Shown piece after piece: positions 16,786 through 25,890 of a stretch of 64,000 bases of DNA (position 1 is the first letter of the stretch; the number at the start of each line of letters is the position of its first letter). Made by a program: the position numbers and the translations under genes. Below the pieces are notes generated by a model that searched no databases, was not told the DNA's origin, and saw only the letters and a program-made list of their open reading frames with translations. This DNA is from [Clostridium] citroniae WAL-17108 (lineage in GTDB: Bacteria > Bacillota > Clostridia > Lachnospirales > Lachnospiraceae). The stretch covers positions 451,681 through 515,680 of the forward strand of contig NZ_JH376421.1 in the NCBI RefSeq assembly GCF_000233455.1, given 5' to 3'.

Positions 16786-17592
16786 TCAAATAATCTTGGC
16801 ATCGCTAAGCATGGCGGCCAGTTTGGCAGCAGCATCCGGGCCTGTCTCATTGCTGATGATAACACCGTTCTTAGTCTGGTCCGGGGTAAAGGTCTTCTTT
16901 ACCTTTGTGGGGGAACCATTGAGCCCCAGCCGTTCCTGGTCACAGATCATATCAGGATCGCTGTTTGTGATCTCAGTGATAACCGCCCTGTTTGCAGCCA
17001 TCTTGCTTTTAATGGAGGGATAACGGGGATCGTATGAGGTTTTGGTGACAGTGACCAGGGCGGGAAGGTCCACCTCAATGATATCATGGCCCTCATCCGT
17101 GTCCCTCTGCACCCGGAGCTTTCCATCTGCCATTTCCACGCCGGTTGCCAGTGTCACATGGGGAAGGTCCATATGCTCTGCCATCTCAGGCCCCACCTGT
17201 GCGGTATCCCCGTCAATGGCCTGCTTGCCGCAAAAGATCACATCCACAGATTCCCCTGTCTTTTGTTCCACTGCCCTGACCGCCCTGCTCAGTATATAGC
17301 TGGTAGCCAGCGTATCTGAGCCGCCAAAGGCCCGGTCCGTTACCAGAAAGGCCTGATCCGCCCCCACTGAAAGGCATTCCTTAAGCGCATTTTTGGCCTG
17401 GGCCGGCCCCATGCTGACAACCATGACCTTCCCGCCTTCTTTTTCCTTTAAGCGGACCGCCATCTCAAGGGCACATGCGTCAAAAGGATTGACTATACTT
17501 GGCACGCCCTCACGGATCAAAGTATGCTTTACCGGATCGATCTTGATCTCAGTCGTGTCCGGCACCTGCTTAATGCAAACCAGAATATTCAT
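16786..17592 (-). CDS. etfB: Electron transfer flavoprotein beta subunit
   Basis: A 268-residue Etf beta subunit. MNILVCIKQVPDTTEIKIDP, the nucleotide-binding FCGKQAIDGDTAQVGPEMAE and the C-terminal KTSYDPRYPSIKSKMAANRA are all typical. The strong DGDTAQVGP loop resembles clostridial Etf proteins that work with butyryl-CoA-type dehydrogenases, where bifurcation occurs. Whether this one bifurcates cannot be settled by eye. It follows the hydratase gene by 20 bases on the same strand, with AGGTG upstream of the ATG. Confidence 0.95.
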   Translation of the reverse strand: MNILVCIKQVPDTTEIKIDPVKHTLIREGVPSIVNPFDACALEMAVRLKEKEGGKVMVVSMGPAQAKNALKECLSVGADQAFLVTDRAFGGSDTLATSYILSRAVRAVEQKTGESVDVIFCGKQAIDGDTAQVGPEMAEHMDLPHVTLATGVEMADGKLRVQRDTDEGHDIIEVDLPALVTVTKTSYDPRYPSIKSKMAANRAVITEITNSDPDMICDQERLGLNGSPTKVKKTFTPDQTKNGVIISNETGPDAAAKLAAMLSDAKII

Positions 17593-17612
17593 ATAATTTC
17601 ACCTCTACTGTT

Positions 17613-18392
17613 TTATTTTCCTCTATAATCAGGCGTCCGTTTTTCCAAAAAGGAAGATACGCCCTCCATCTTGTCCTCCGTGCCGCAGAGCGTGCTCAGC
17701 GCCAGCATCTCCAGCAGTTCCCCTGTTTCCTGGCTGCTGGAAAGGGAAGCAATCACCACCTGTTTTGCAATCCGGAGCGCCACCGGCCCCTTTGCGATCA
17801 GCTTGCCCGCCATTTTTTTTGCCTCCAAAAGCAGCTCCTGCTGCGGCACACATTTGGTGGCCAACCCGATCTCAACGGCCTCCTCGGCCCCGATCTTCCG
17901 GCCCATAAGGATCACATCCATGGCCCTTCCCAGTCCGATCAGCCGTGACAGTCTCTGGGTGCCGCCGGCGCCGGGAAGGATGCCCAGTCCGGTTTCCGGC
18001 AAGGCAAACAACGCGTTCTCCGAGACCACCCGGAAATCACAGGCTATAGCTGTTTCGCATCCCCCTCCAAAGGCATATCCATTTACCGCCGCAATGACCG
18101 GCTTGGAGCATTTCTGGATCCTGTTTAACGCCTTCTGCCCCGCTCCGCCCAGGCAATCCGTGGGCTTTTTCACTTTCAGGGAATTTAGATCCGCACCTGC
18201 AATAAATGCCTTGCTGCCCGCCCCTGTGATAATCACAACCTTTACTTCGTCCGATTGATCCGCCCAAAAAAAGAAATCATTTATCTCCGCCCATGACTTA
18301 TCATTAAGCGCGTTCATTTTTTCCGGCCGGTCCGCTGTAAAAAGAGCAATCCCCTGCTCATCTATCTCCAGCTTAAAATTTTCATATTCCAC
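17613..18392 (-). CDS. Enoyl-CoA hydratase (crotonase), canonical
   Basis: A 259-residue crotonase. Both catalytic glutamates of true hydratases are present: the one in FGGGCETAIACD and the one in ALPETGLGILPGAGGTQRL. It should therefore add water to 2-enoyl-CoA. The start is a GTG at 18392, seven bases after AAAGGAGG; the upstream in-frame ATG at 18440 has no ribosome site. It heads an operon with etfB and etfA. Among the three crotonases in the window it is the only one with both glutamates. Confidence 0.92.
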   Translation of the reverse strand: MEYENFKLEIDEQGIALFTADRPEKMNALNDKSWAEINDFFFWADQSDEVKVVIITGAGSKAFIAGADLNSLKVKKPTDCLGGAGQKALNRIQKCSKPVIAAVNGYAFGGGCETAIACDFRVVSENALFALPETGLGILPGAGGTQRLSRLIGLGRAMDVILMGRKIGAEEAVEIGLATKCVPQQELLLEAKKMAGKLIAKGPVALRIAKQVVIASLSSSQETGELLEMLALSTLCGTEDKMEGVSSFLEKRTPDYRGK

Positions 18393-18696
18393 AACAAATC
18401 CTCCTTTCCCTATCAGAATATACTTTAAGTATGCTAACATTTTATATCATCACCCCTTCATGTTTCACCTTCATAAATTCCAAAAAATGCGTCTCCGCCG
18501 TCCGTTCTCTTTGTGCTTTTTAACCTTAAGTTTTCTTTTCTCCTTTTCTGTGGTTGTAGTGCACAATCTGCGCTCTGTTTCACAAACCCGGTTTTGGAGC
18601 AATTACAGTTTGTTCCTTTTTCCTGTTTTGATACAATGGTAGAAACATGTTGGTATGCATCATTTTATACCCCTAAAATAAGGAGGACCTAAACCT
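18393..18696. other. Divergent regulatory region between the hydratase-etf operon and a CoA-transferase
   Basis: About 300 bases without a gene. It holds a plus-strand promoter (18610-18637), the weak motif copy C (TGTGGTTG-TAG-TGCACAAT at 18549-18567) and a 13-base dyad ATACTTTAAGTAT next to the hydratase leader. Nothing else is recognisable. Confidence 0.5.
18610..18637 (+). promoter_or_regulatory. Predicted promoter of the second CoA-transferase operon
   Basis: TTGTTC (18610-18615), a 16-base spacer and TACAAT (18632-18637) lie about 60 bases upstream of the CaiB-type gene at 18697. Confidence 0.55.
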
Positions 18697-19866
18697 ATGA
18701 AACCTTTAGAAGGCATTACCGTTGTAGAACTGTCAACCTACATTGCGGCCCCTTCCTGCGGACGTATCCTGGCCACTCAGGGCGCCCGTGTAATTAAAGT
18801 GGAATCCCCCAGAGGAGATGTGGAGCGGACGTTCGGCCCCACTCTCTTTGCACCTGCCACAGACGAGGAAAACCCAATCTATGACACCTTAAACGGAGGC
18901 AAGGAAGCTTTAATGCTGGATTTAAAGAAACCCAGGGACATGGAAATATTTCATGAAATCCTGGCAAAAGCTGATGTATTTCTCAGCAATAACCGTCCTC
19001 AGGCATTGAAGAAAATGGGCCTGGACTATGACAGTTTAGAGTCACGTTACCCCGGGCTCATCTATGCAGTGCTGCTGGGCTACGGGGAAAAGGGGCCAAA
19101 GACCAATTATCCGGGTTTTGACGCCATTGCCATGTTTGCCACAGGCGGTTTTATCCAGGACATGATGGTGGATTCCGACCAGGCTTACCCTGTTTACCTT
19201 CCCATGGGTTTCGGGGATCTGATCTGCGGGACCATCCTTTCCGGCGCCATCGGAACCGCCCTGTACGCAAGGGAAAAGAGCGGCAAGGGTGATTATGTAT
19301 CCCTCTCCCTGTACGGGGCTGCCATGTGGCTTTTCAGCGTTATGTCCACAGGGACCCAGTTTGGCTACCAGTGGCCCCGGGGCCGGTACCAGGGCGGACC
19401 CATGGGGGTTCCATACAAAACCAAAGATAACCGCTGGATCCTTCCGGTGGTCAATGAATACGAACGGTACTGGAAGGATTTCTGCCTGGCCGTGGGGGCT
19501 GAGGAGATCATGGAAGATCCCCGGTTCTGCACCAAACAGGCCACCTTTGACCCTAAAAACCGGGAGGACTGTATCCGCTATTTTGAAACATGCTTTGCCG
19601 GGAAAAATGCTGACGAAATCCTTCCCAAGCTGGTGGACGCAGATATCATTGCCAGCGAGCTGGGACATTTTAAGGATAACCACAGCAGTGAACAGGCCCT
19701 GGTCAATGGCTACATGAGTCCCATCACCTACCCCAACGGGGATGCCGTCACACTGGCCGTACCCCCGGTTAAAATGGGATGCATGGACATGCCCGCAGCC
19801 CAGCAGGCGCGCCCCATAGGCGCTGACAACGAAGCTATCTTTAAAGAATTTGGAATAGATGTTTAA
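18697..19866 (+). CDS. CaiB/BaiF (class III) CoA-transferase
   Basis: A 389-residue paralogue of the 10428 gene. It shares the start PLEGITVVELSTYIAAPSCGRILATQGARVIKVE and has Asp174 in PMGFGDLICG as the expected catalytic aspartate. AAGGAGG precedes the ATG. It is followed after 16 bases by a crotonase gene, and a strong terminator lies beyond that, so the two form a compact operon: CoA transfer to an acid, then an isomerase or hydratase step on the product. Confidence 0.93.
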   Translation: MKPLEGITVVELSTYIAAPSCGRILATQGARVIKVESPRGDVERTFGPTLFAPATDEENPIYDTLNGGKEALMLDLKKPRDMEIFHEILAKADVFLSNNRPQALKKMGLDYDSLESRYPGLIYAVLLGYGEKGPKTNYPGFDAIAMFATGGFIQDMMVDSDQAYPVYLPMGFGDLICGTILSGAIGTALYAREKSGKGDYVSLSLYGAAMWLFSVMSTGTQFGYQWPRGRYQGGPMGVPYKTKDNRWILPVVNEYERYWKDFCLAVGAEEIMEDPRFCTKQATFDPKNREDCIRYFETCFAGKNADEILPKLVDADIIASELGHFKDNHSSEQALVNGYMSPITYPNGDAVTLAVPPVKMGCMDMPAAQQARPIGADNEAIFKEFGIDV

Positions 19867-19882
19867 TTAATAGGAGGAAGCC

Positions 19883-20668
19883 ATGGATTATCAGACCATT
19901 CTTGTAACTGTAAAAAACAGGATCGCCACCGTGACATTGAACCGTCCGGAATACAGCAACGCATTTGCCAGGGAATCCTATGTGGAAATAGCAAACGCCA
20001 TGAAGGACCTGGGTTCCCGCAGGGATGTGGGTTCCATTGTCGTCACCGGGGCGGGAAGGCACTTCTCCGCAGGAGGGGATATCAAACGTTTTAAGGCACT
20101 CATAGACAGCAAAGAGTATCTGGACGGGGACAGTGTAGCTGATGCGGGTAACATGTCCATCGCTATCCGCGAATGCCCTAAACCGGTTATTGCCATGATC
20201 AACGGCGTGGCCACCGGTGCAGGCTTAAGCTGCGCCCTTGCCTGTGATTTCCGGGTGGTGGCGCCCTCCAGCAAAATGATCATGGCCTTTGTAAACATGG
20301 GCCTTTGCGGGGATACGGGAAGCATTTATAACCTGATCCGCCTTATCGGTCCTGACAAGGCAGAGCTTTTGATGATGACCGGGGACGCCTGCCGCGGGGA
20401 GGACTGTGTCCGTATGGGGCTTGCCACTCTTCTGGCCGAGGAGGGCAGGCTGCAGGAAACCACCTACAATCTGGCGTCAAAGCTTGCCGGAAAGTCCAGC
20501 GCCGCCCATGCAGGCCAAAAGCGTCTTATTAAAAAATATTTTTATGGGGGACTGGCTGATTTTGCCGTAGATGAGGGAAAAGAAATTGCAGCAGCTTCCC
20601 GCCTGTCTGATTTTACAGAAGCAGTCAATGCGTTCCTGGAAAAAAGAACGCCTGAATACAATAAATAA
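19883..20668 (+). CDS. Crotonase-family protein, PaaG-like
   Basis: A 261-residue crotonase-fold enzyme. The first hydratase glutamate is replaced (ATGAGLSCALACD), and the second site reads FVNMGLCGDTGS with Asp144 where PaaG-type isomerases keep an acidic base. Simple water addition is therefore unlikely, and double-bond isomerisation or another enolate reaction is more probable. GGAGGAAGCC precedes the ATG. It is the second gene of a two-gene operon with the CoA-transferase at 18697. Confidence 0.88.
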   Translation: MDYQTILVTVKNRIATVTLNRPEYSNAFARESYVEIANAMKDLGSRRDVGSIVVTGAGRHFSAGGDIKRFKALIDSKEYLDGDSVADAGNMSIAIRECPKPVIAMINGVATGAGLSCALACDFRVVAPSSKMIMAFVNMGLCGDTGSIYNLIRLIGPDKAELLMMTGDACRGEDCVRMGLATLLAEEGRLQETTYNLASKLAGKSSAAHAGQKRLIKKYFYGGLADFAVDEGKEIAAASRLSDFTEAVNAFLEKRTPEYNK

Positions 20669-20673
20669 TAGGC

Positions 20674-20716
20674 AACAGTTCAGGACGGCCAAGAAGATGA
20701 GCCGTCCTGAACTGTT
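20674..20716 (+). terminator. Strong hairpin after the CoA-transferase/crotonase operon
   Basis: A 16-base perfect stem (AACAGTTCAGGACGGC and its complement) with an 11-base loop starts six bases after the crotonase stop. It is followed by ATAATAATAG, not a clean T-run. It may act as a terminator or protect the 3' end. Confidence 0.65.
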
Positions 20717-20801
20717 ATAATAATAGACAGAAACCGCCGGGATCATTTCCGGCAAAAGGCCAAACTAAAATAGCGCCATCTGCCCCCTTCCTATCTCTCC
20801 C

Positions 20802-22328
20802 TCAACTCCCCGTCTCCTTCTCGATCCGTTCAACCAGCCCTGCCTTCATCACCTTTCCGGTGGCTGTCCGGGGAAATTCTTCATAGATATGTACCTTTTT
20901 GGGAATTTTATATCCGGCGATCTTTCCGCGGCAGTAGTCGCGGATGTCCTGTCCGTTCAGCGTTCCCTGATGCTTCAGGATCACACAGGCGTGGACCGCC
21001 TCCCCCCAGTAGTCATCCCTGACACCCATCACGGAAGCCTCCGCAATGTCAGGGTGGGTGCTCAGCACATTCTCGATCTCCAGTGGAAATATATTCTCTC
21101 CCCCGGATATAATCATATCATTTTTCCTGCCACGCACATACAGGTATCCCTCCTTGTCCAGGCTTCCCATATCCCTGGTATGATACCATCCGCACCTGAT
21201 GGACGCCATGGTCTCCTCCTCCATCTGATAATAGTCCTTCATCATGCCGGGACCTTTTACGCAGATTTCCCCGACCTCTCCCGCGCTGCACTCCCCGCCG
21301 TTCTCATGGACGATCTTCACCTCATGTCCGGCAATGGGTTTGCCCACTGAGTTCAGATACCGCATGTTGCAGCGCAGATGATCCTCCGGGGACAGGATCG
21401 TCACAATGGAACACATTTCCGTCATCCCGTATGACTGCTGGAAATCACAGTGGAACCGGTCAATGGCGCGCCGTATCAGTTCCGGGGGCATGGGACAGGT
21501 GGAGTAGCTGATCATACGTATGCTGCTCATGTCATATCTGCCGAGATCCGGATGATTCAGAAGGGCTGTGAGCACTGTGGGAATCGCGCTTAACCTGGTC
21601 ACCCGGTTGACTTCAACACTGGCCATATACCGGACGGGATCAAATCTGCTAAACCCCACAACAGTACCGCCGCATGCAAGACATGCATAGGTCCCCATGC
21701 TGGCGGAGTGGAACATCTGGCTCATCATCTGGAAAATTGTGCTGCTCTCAAAGAGCAGGGAACCGATGCAGGATTCCATCTGCCTTAAAAACTCCCCGTT
21801 GGTATAGCGCACCACCTTTGGAAAACCGGTGGTGCCGCTGGTGTGCAGATGCATCAGTATATGGTCGTCATCCCGTTTTACGAACTCCTCCAGAGGTTCC
21901 CATTGTTCCAGGATTTTGTCCATCAGGTCCATGTCCATGGCAGGGCACAGCGAGAATGTAAGTTCCTTCATCTCCCCGCGGATCTTCGCATCCCCGGAAC
22001 GGAAGAACATATACTTTACATGGTTAAAGGACAGCAGGTAATGGAGTTCCGGGGCAGCCAGACGCCAGTTAAGCTTTACAGCCACGGCCCCTGCCATAAT
22101 ACATCCAAGCACTGTCTCCACATAGTCAGCATGGTTGACGGAGATGATTGCAACCGGATCCCCTTTCCTGATATTGCAGCGGCTGAGATGGCCTGCTATC
22201 TTTGCTGCATGTTCAAAAATTTCCCCATAGGTGCGCCTCCTGTCATCCACGATCACCGCTGTCTTGTCCGGATGCTCCTCCATTGCTTTTTTGAAAATAC
22301 CTATGAATGACTCGAACTTTTTCTCCAT
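20802..22328 (-). CDS. Acyl-CoA synthetase (AMP-forming)
   Basis: A 508-residue ANL-superfamily ligase that activates a carboxylate with ATP and CoA. The P-loop HLHTSGTTGFPKVV, the hinge region GWYHTRDMGSLDKEGYLYVRGRKND, MIISGGENIFPLEIENVL and the C-terminal lysine in PRTATGKVMK are all present. Substrate specificity cannot be read. An AGGAG lies about 8 bases upstream. It lies 54 bases downstream of a CaiB-type gene on the same strand. CaiC and BaiB have comparable positions in the carnitine and bile-acid operons, but no other diagnostic gene of those pathways is here. Confidence 0.92.
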   Translation of the reverse strand: MEKKFESFIGIFKKAMEEHPDKTAVIVDDRRRTYGEIFEHAAKIAGHLSRCNIRKGDPVAIISVNHADYVETVLGCIMAGAVAVKLNWRLAAPELHYLLSFNHVKYMFFRSGDAKIRGEMKELTFSLCPAMDMDLMDKILEQWEPLEEFVKRDDDHILMHLHTSGTTGFPKVVRYTNGEFLRQMESCIGSLLFESSTIFQMMSQMFHSASMGTYACLACGGTVVGFSRFDPVRYMASVEVNRVTRLSAIPTVLTALLNHPDLGRYDMSSIRMISYSTCPMPPELIRRAIDRFHCDFQQSYGMTEMCSIVTILSPEDHLRCNMRYLNSVGKPIAGHEVKIVHENGGECSAGEVGEICVKGPGMMKDYYQMEEETMASIRCGWYHTRDMGSLDKEGYLYVRGRKNDMIISGGENIFPLEIENVLSTHPDIAEASVMGVRDDYWGEAVHACVILKHQGTLNGQDIRDYCRGKIAGYKIPKKVHIYEEFPRTATGKVMKAGLVERIEKETGS

Positions 22329-22382
22329 GTCAAACTCCTGTATCTTTGCAGAACACCGCTGCCATATCCCGCCAAGACAATT

Positions 22383-23702
22383 TTATGATTGCCCGCCATC
22401 TGAAAAGCCGGTCATCCCATCCGGAAGGATGGATGACTGATCCAGGTGGGGATAGCCGGATACATCCAGCTGGACGGCCGCTTCTTCTTTTTTCATCTCT
22501 TCGATCTGTTCATCCGTATAGCCGTATTCCCTCAAAACTTCCTCTGTATGCTCACCCAGCATGGGCCCTCTTTTCCACTGGGGGATCCCCATTTTTTCAC
22601 TGCGCATGGCAGGGCGGACAAGAATTGACTTTTTGCCGTTGGGACAGGTCACCTCATGGATATACTCATTGGCCCATGCCTGTTCACTGGTCTCCATATC
22701 CTTATAGTGTGCAAGCCTGTCATTTACAATATCCGCATCGGTCAGGATCCTGCACCATTCGTCCGCTGTTTTGGTCTTGTAAATCTCCTCAAAGCGTTTC
22801 ATCAGATACTTTCTCACTTCCGGATCCCTTTGCTTTATGGCCGTGTTATACCTGGGGTCTGTTCCCAGTTCCGGAACTCCCAGGGCGTTGCAAAGAATCG
22901 GCCACTGCTTCTCTATCTGCAGGATGGTGGTCATCACCCACTCATTGTCCTTGGTGCGAAAGGGCGCCCCTGTAGGCGCGCTGTTTTCACGCGTCTTGGG
23001 ATAAGTGTAACCATATTGCTTCTCCGTGGCAACTGCCATTATATGGAAACACCACAGGGCTGTGCCGTACAGGGAACTGGACACATGATCCCCCAGCCCG
23101 GTCTGGCTCCTCTTATAAAGGGCTGCGGTGATCGCATAACACAGGCCCATGGCCGTTACAATGTCCCCCGGCCCGGCGGAGCTGTACACCGGGTAGCTGT
23201 CCGGTCCGTCCACCATCATATCAGCGTTAAAGCCGGAACTTGCCCAAAATGCAACCGTATCAAATCCCGGATTATCCTTTTTGGGTCCCTTTTCCCCAAA
23301 GCCATTTACATTAGCCATGATCAGCTTTGGATATGCCTCCTTCAGGGACGCATAGTCCAGTCCAAGGCGTTCCAGGGCCTTGGGCCTTGTATTGGTCAGG
23401 AAAATGTCCGCATCTGCCAGCAGCCTGTGCATGGCATCCATTCCCCCCTGTGTCTTCAAGTTCAGCACAATGCCTCTTTTTCCCGCGTTCAGGTTGTCAA
23501 ACAGCGGGTTTTCATCCATGGTGCACGGTACAAAAAATGTCTTTGGAAAACTCCGGAACATATCCCCGCCCGCGCTTTCCACCTTGATCACCTCTGCTCC
23601 CCAGTCCGCCAGCATCCTGCCGCAGGAACCGGCCGCCACCATGGTGGAAAGCTCCACCACCTTAATACCCTCCAATGGTCTGTAATCTGTACTCTCTCCC
23701 AT
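22383..23702 (-). CDS. CaiB/BaiF (class III) CoA-transferase
   Basis: A 439-residue paralogue, longer than the others through a C-terminal tail of about 40 residues. PLEGIKVVELSTMVAAGSCGRMLADWGAEVIKVE and Asp180 in SAGPGDIVTAMG mark the family. AAGGAGA precedes the ATG by eight bases. It lies between the nitronate-monooxygenase-like gene upstream (31-base gap) and the acyl-CoA ligase downstream, so the operon order is NMO-like, CoA-transferase, ligase. Confidence 0.93.
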   Translation of the reverse strand: MGESTDYRPLEGIKVVELSTMVAAGSCGRMLADWGAEVIKVESAGGDMFRSFPKTFFVPCTMDENPLFDNLNAGKRGIVLNLKTQGGMDAMHRLLADADIFLTNTRPKALERLGLDYASLKEAYPKLIMANVNGFGEKGPKKDNPGFDTVAFWASSGFNADMMVDGPDSYPVYSSAGPGDIVTAMGLCYAITAALYKRSQTGLGDHVSSSLYGTALWCFHIMAVATEKQYGYTYPKTRENSAPTGAPFRTKDNEWVMTTILQIEKQWPILCNALGVPELGTDPRYNTAIKQRDPEVRKYLMKRFEEIYKTKTADEWCRILTDADIVNDRLAHYKDMETSEQAWANEYIHEVTCPNGKKSILVRPAMRSEKMGIPQWKRGPMLGEHTEEVLREYGYTDEQIEEMKKEEAAVQLDVSGYPHLDQSSILPDGMTGFSDGGQS

Positions 23703-23733
23703 GCTTGATCGTCTCCTTATCCCATTTCATAGA

Positions 23734-24714
23734 CTAGCAGATGCCTGATCGCAAGCCGTTGATCACTGCTTCTGCTTCGTCCACCATTCCATCCATCAGT
23801 TCCTGAACCGTTTTGATGTCCCGGATCAGTCCCATTGCCGGTCCCAGTGCGTAGATACCGCCGTCAATATTTCCGTTTTTATAGCACTGTCTGCTGAGCT
23901 TGCCGGAGATCACCGTCATCAGTTCCTGCAGCGTGGTGCCCCTGGCTTCCATTTCCAGTGTCAGTTTAGCTGCCAGATTATTGGCAACACGGGCCGCATT
24001 GTGGATGGATTTCTGTACCAGGACCGTATCCTTTTCCGTATGTTCCAGCAGCCACTGCTTGTGATTATCCGATATAGGGCATTCTTTTGTTGCCACAAAC
24101 CGGGTACCCATTACCACGCCCTGGGCTCCAAGGGCCAAAGCCGCCGCCAGCCCTTTTCCGTCCGCCACTCCGCCTGCTGCCAGCACCGGTACGCCGTACT
24201 CCCCGCACACCGCAGCCGCCTTATTGGCGATCACAAATGTCCCGATCCCATCCAGGCTTGGATGGCCTGCAACCTCATATCCCGCAATGGTTATCACATC
24301 CGCGCCCTTTCTCGCCATGCTGGCCGCCACCTTTGCATTTGGGCTTTTGTGGATGATCCGGATCCCCGCTTCCTTACACGCGGGCATGAACTCTACCGGA
24401 GACGCGCCTGCAAACTCAATGGCAGCCACCTGTTCCCGGGCACACACATCAATATATTGAAAAATCTCCTCGCCCTTGGTCAGGTCCGGCACCAGGGAAA
24501 TATTCACAATAAATGGTTTGTCTGTCAGTTCCTTCATCTTGATGATATCTTCGCGGAACTCATCAATACCAGGATAACAGGTAATGTTCATGGTCCCCAT
24601 GCCGCCTGCGTTGCTCACCAGCGATGCAAAATCAGCAATTCCCAGATGCTGCATTCCTCCCTGGACAATGGGCTTTTCAATCCCGAACATTTCTGTAAAT
24701 TTTGTTTTTATCAT
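23734..24714 (-). CDS. Nitronate monooxygenase/FabK-like FMN protein
   Basis: A 326-residue TIM-barrel flavoprotein of the nitronate monooxygenase/enoyl-ACP-reductase II family. It has the start FGIEKPIVQGGMQHLGIADFA, the central AGYEVAGHPS with the active-site-region histidine, and the FMN phosphate site PVLAAGGVADGKGLAAALALGAQGVVMGTRF. Members include nitroalkane oxidisers and NADPH-dependent enoyl reductases; in this CoA-rich setting an enoyl-CoA reductase or similar role is plausible but unproven. AAGGAGG precedes the ATG. A close paralogue lies at 29766, also directly upstream of a CoA-transferase. Confidence 0.87.
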   Translation of the reverse strand: MIKTKFTEMFGIEKPIVQGGMQHLGIADFASLVSNAGGMGTMNITCYPGIDEFREDIIKMKELTDKPFIVNISLVPDLTKGEEIFQYIDVCAREQVAAIEFAGASPVEFMPACKEAGIRIIHKSPNAKVAASMARKGADVITIAGYEVAGHPSLDGIGTFVIANKAAAVCGEYGVPVLAAGGVADGKGLAAALALGAQGVVMGTRFVATKECPISDNHKQWLLEHTEKDTVLVQKSIHNAARVANNLAAKLTLEMEARGTTLQELMTVISGKLSRQCYKNGNIDGGIYALGPAMGLIRDIKTVQELMDGMVDEAEAVINGLRSGIC

Positions 24715-24742
24715 AGTCCCCTCCTTATACGTTCACAGAGTC

Positions 24743-24761
24743 TGTGGTTATGGTATAACTC
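24743..24761. promoter_or_regulatory. Degenerate operator candidate, site D
   Basis: TGTGGTTA is followed by TGG and TATAACTC. The left half matches site B exactly; the right half is weak, though GTTAT-GGT-ATAAC forms its own dyad. It lies in the divergent region between the NMO-like gene and the PaaG-like gene. Confidence 0.3.
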
Positions 24762-24877
24762 TATCAATTTGTCAAAAAATTATCTATGCGATTTTGCACA
24801 AAGAACACCCTCTGTTCCCCACCCGATTTTCGTATGTTCCTCCATATGCTTTCCCCTTGTTTTACGCTAAGATTCCC

Positions 24878-24916
24878 TTAAAGTGTACTCTCGAAGTCTC
24901 CGAGAGTACACTTTAA
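24878..24916 (+). promoter_or_regulatory. Perfect 16-bp inverted repeat in the leader of a crotonase gene
   Basis: TTAAAGTGTACTCTCG (24878-24893) and its exact complement (24901-24916) flank a seven-base loop. The right arm ends a few bases before the AAGGAGG of the gene at 24935. No T-run follows, so it is not a terminator on this strand. It may be an operator or an mRNA leader hairpin. Confidence 0.65.
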
Positions 24917-24934
24917 AGAAAAGGAGGTCTTCCT

Positions 24935-25738
24935 ATGTGCCACTATATTGTTACTTCCCTGAAGGATAAGGTGGGGACCATTATCCTGAATGACCCGGAA
25001 AAGAGGAATGCCCTAAGCAAGGCCATGGCGTCCGAACTCTGCCAGGCACTGGAATCCTATCGGTTCAACCCGGATGTCCGGGTGGTCGTGCTCCGCGGTG
25101 CAGGCGGGTATTTCAGTGCAGGCGGTGATATCACTTCCATGAAAAAACGTGTGGATTGTTACGCCCGGGGTCTGAGGCCCGAAACCCAGACAAAGGAAAA
25201 CATGGCTGGTTTTAACCGTCTGATCCTGGCCATCCGCCAGATAGAAAAACCGGTTGTAAGCTGGATCGAAGGAGCCTGCGCGGGCGGCGGCCTGAGTATT
25301 GCCATGGCATCCGACTTTTCCATTGCCGATGAAAGCTGCAAGATGACATTTGCCTTTGTCAATATAGGACTGGCCCCGGACATGGGAAGTTCTCTCATGC
25401 TTATGCGGCGCGTGGGCCCGGCAAGGGCAACGGATCTTTTTATGACCGGACGCCGTTTTACCGGCGGGGAGGCGGCCAGGCTGGATATTATCACACAGGC
25501 CGTGCCTGCAGGCGATCTGGAGCAGACAGTAAACGCTCTGGCAGCCAAACTGGCCGCAGGGCCGGCAGTCTCCTACCGCGAGATCAAAGGGGCCGTCAAC
25601 CGCATCCTCTATCCGGACCTATACCAGTGCATGGCTATGGAATCGGATTATGTGGACCGGCTGACCCACACGGCTGACCATGCGGAGGCCGTCTATGCCT
25701 TCCTGGAAAAAAGGGCTCCCCGTTTTTCCGGAACATGA
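24935..25738 (+). CDS. Crotonase-family protein, PaaG-like isomerase
   Basis: A 267-residue crotonase-fold enzyme. It lacks both hydratase glutamates (CAGGGLSIAMASD and FVNIGLAPDMGS) but has Asp149 in GLAPDMGS, the position and context of the PaaG-type isomerase aspartate (GLVPDSGS in that family). It therefore more likely isomerises an enoyl-CoA or ring intermediate than hydrates it. AAGGAGG precedes the ATG. Its leader carries a perfect 16-base inverted repeat. It is divergent from the NMO-CoA-transferase-ligase operon. Confidence 0.88.
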   Translation: MCHYIVTSLKDKVGTIILNDPEKRNALSKAMASELCQALESYRFNPDVRVVVLRGAGGYFSAGGDITSMKKRVDCYARGLRPETQTKENMAGFNRLILAIRQIEKPVVSWIEGACAGGGLSIAMASDFSIADESCKMTFAFVNIGLAPDMGSSLMLMRRVGPARATDLFMTGRRFTGGEAARLDIITQAVPAGDLEQTVNALAAKLAAGPAVSYREIKGAVNRILYPDLYQCMAMESDYVDRLTHTADHAEAVYAFLEKRAPRFSGT

Positions 25739-25777
25739 CCGCCCGGCTTTTACAGGCAGTATAACAATGAAACGCTT

Positions 25778-25827
25778 AAAAATGGAACGCACCAGCCCCT
25801 CTGCAAGGGAGCCATGCGTTCCATTTT
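25778..25827. terminator. Bidirectional terminator
   Basis: AAAATGGAACGCA pairs with TGCGTTCCATTTT around a 23-base loop holding a second small stem. Runs of A on one side and T on the other make it usable from both strands, which fits the convergent crotonase (ends 25738) and GntP permease (ends 25891). Confidence 0.8.
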
Positions 25828-25890
25828 TTATTCCTGCCGGGAATGTCATCCCCGTTATGGAAATGCAGCTGTGTTTATATGTAACTGTGT

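Noticed and set aside
10428..22328. Assignment as a carnitine (cai) operon
   Set aside because: CaiA/B/C/D-like classes and EtfAB are present, but there is no betaine/carnitine transporter, and four divergent CoA-transferases exceed that pathway's needs.
22656..23708. 350-codon open frame on the plus strand
   Set aside because: It is a complete antisense shadow of the CaiB-type gene 22383-23702, caused by GC-biased third positions, and has no domain or ribosome site.
24001..24870. 289-codon open frame on the plus strand
   Set aside because: It is antisense to the NMO-like gene and its sequence has no recognisable domain; the minus-strand gene matches a known family over its full length.
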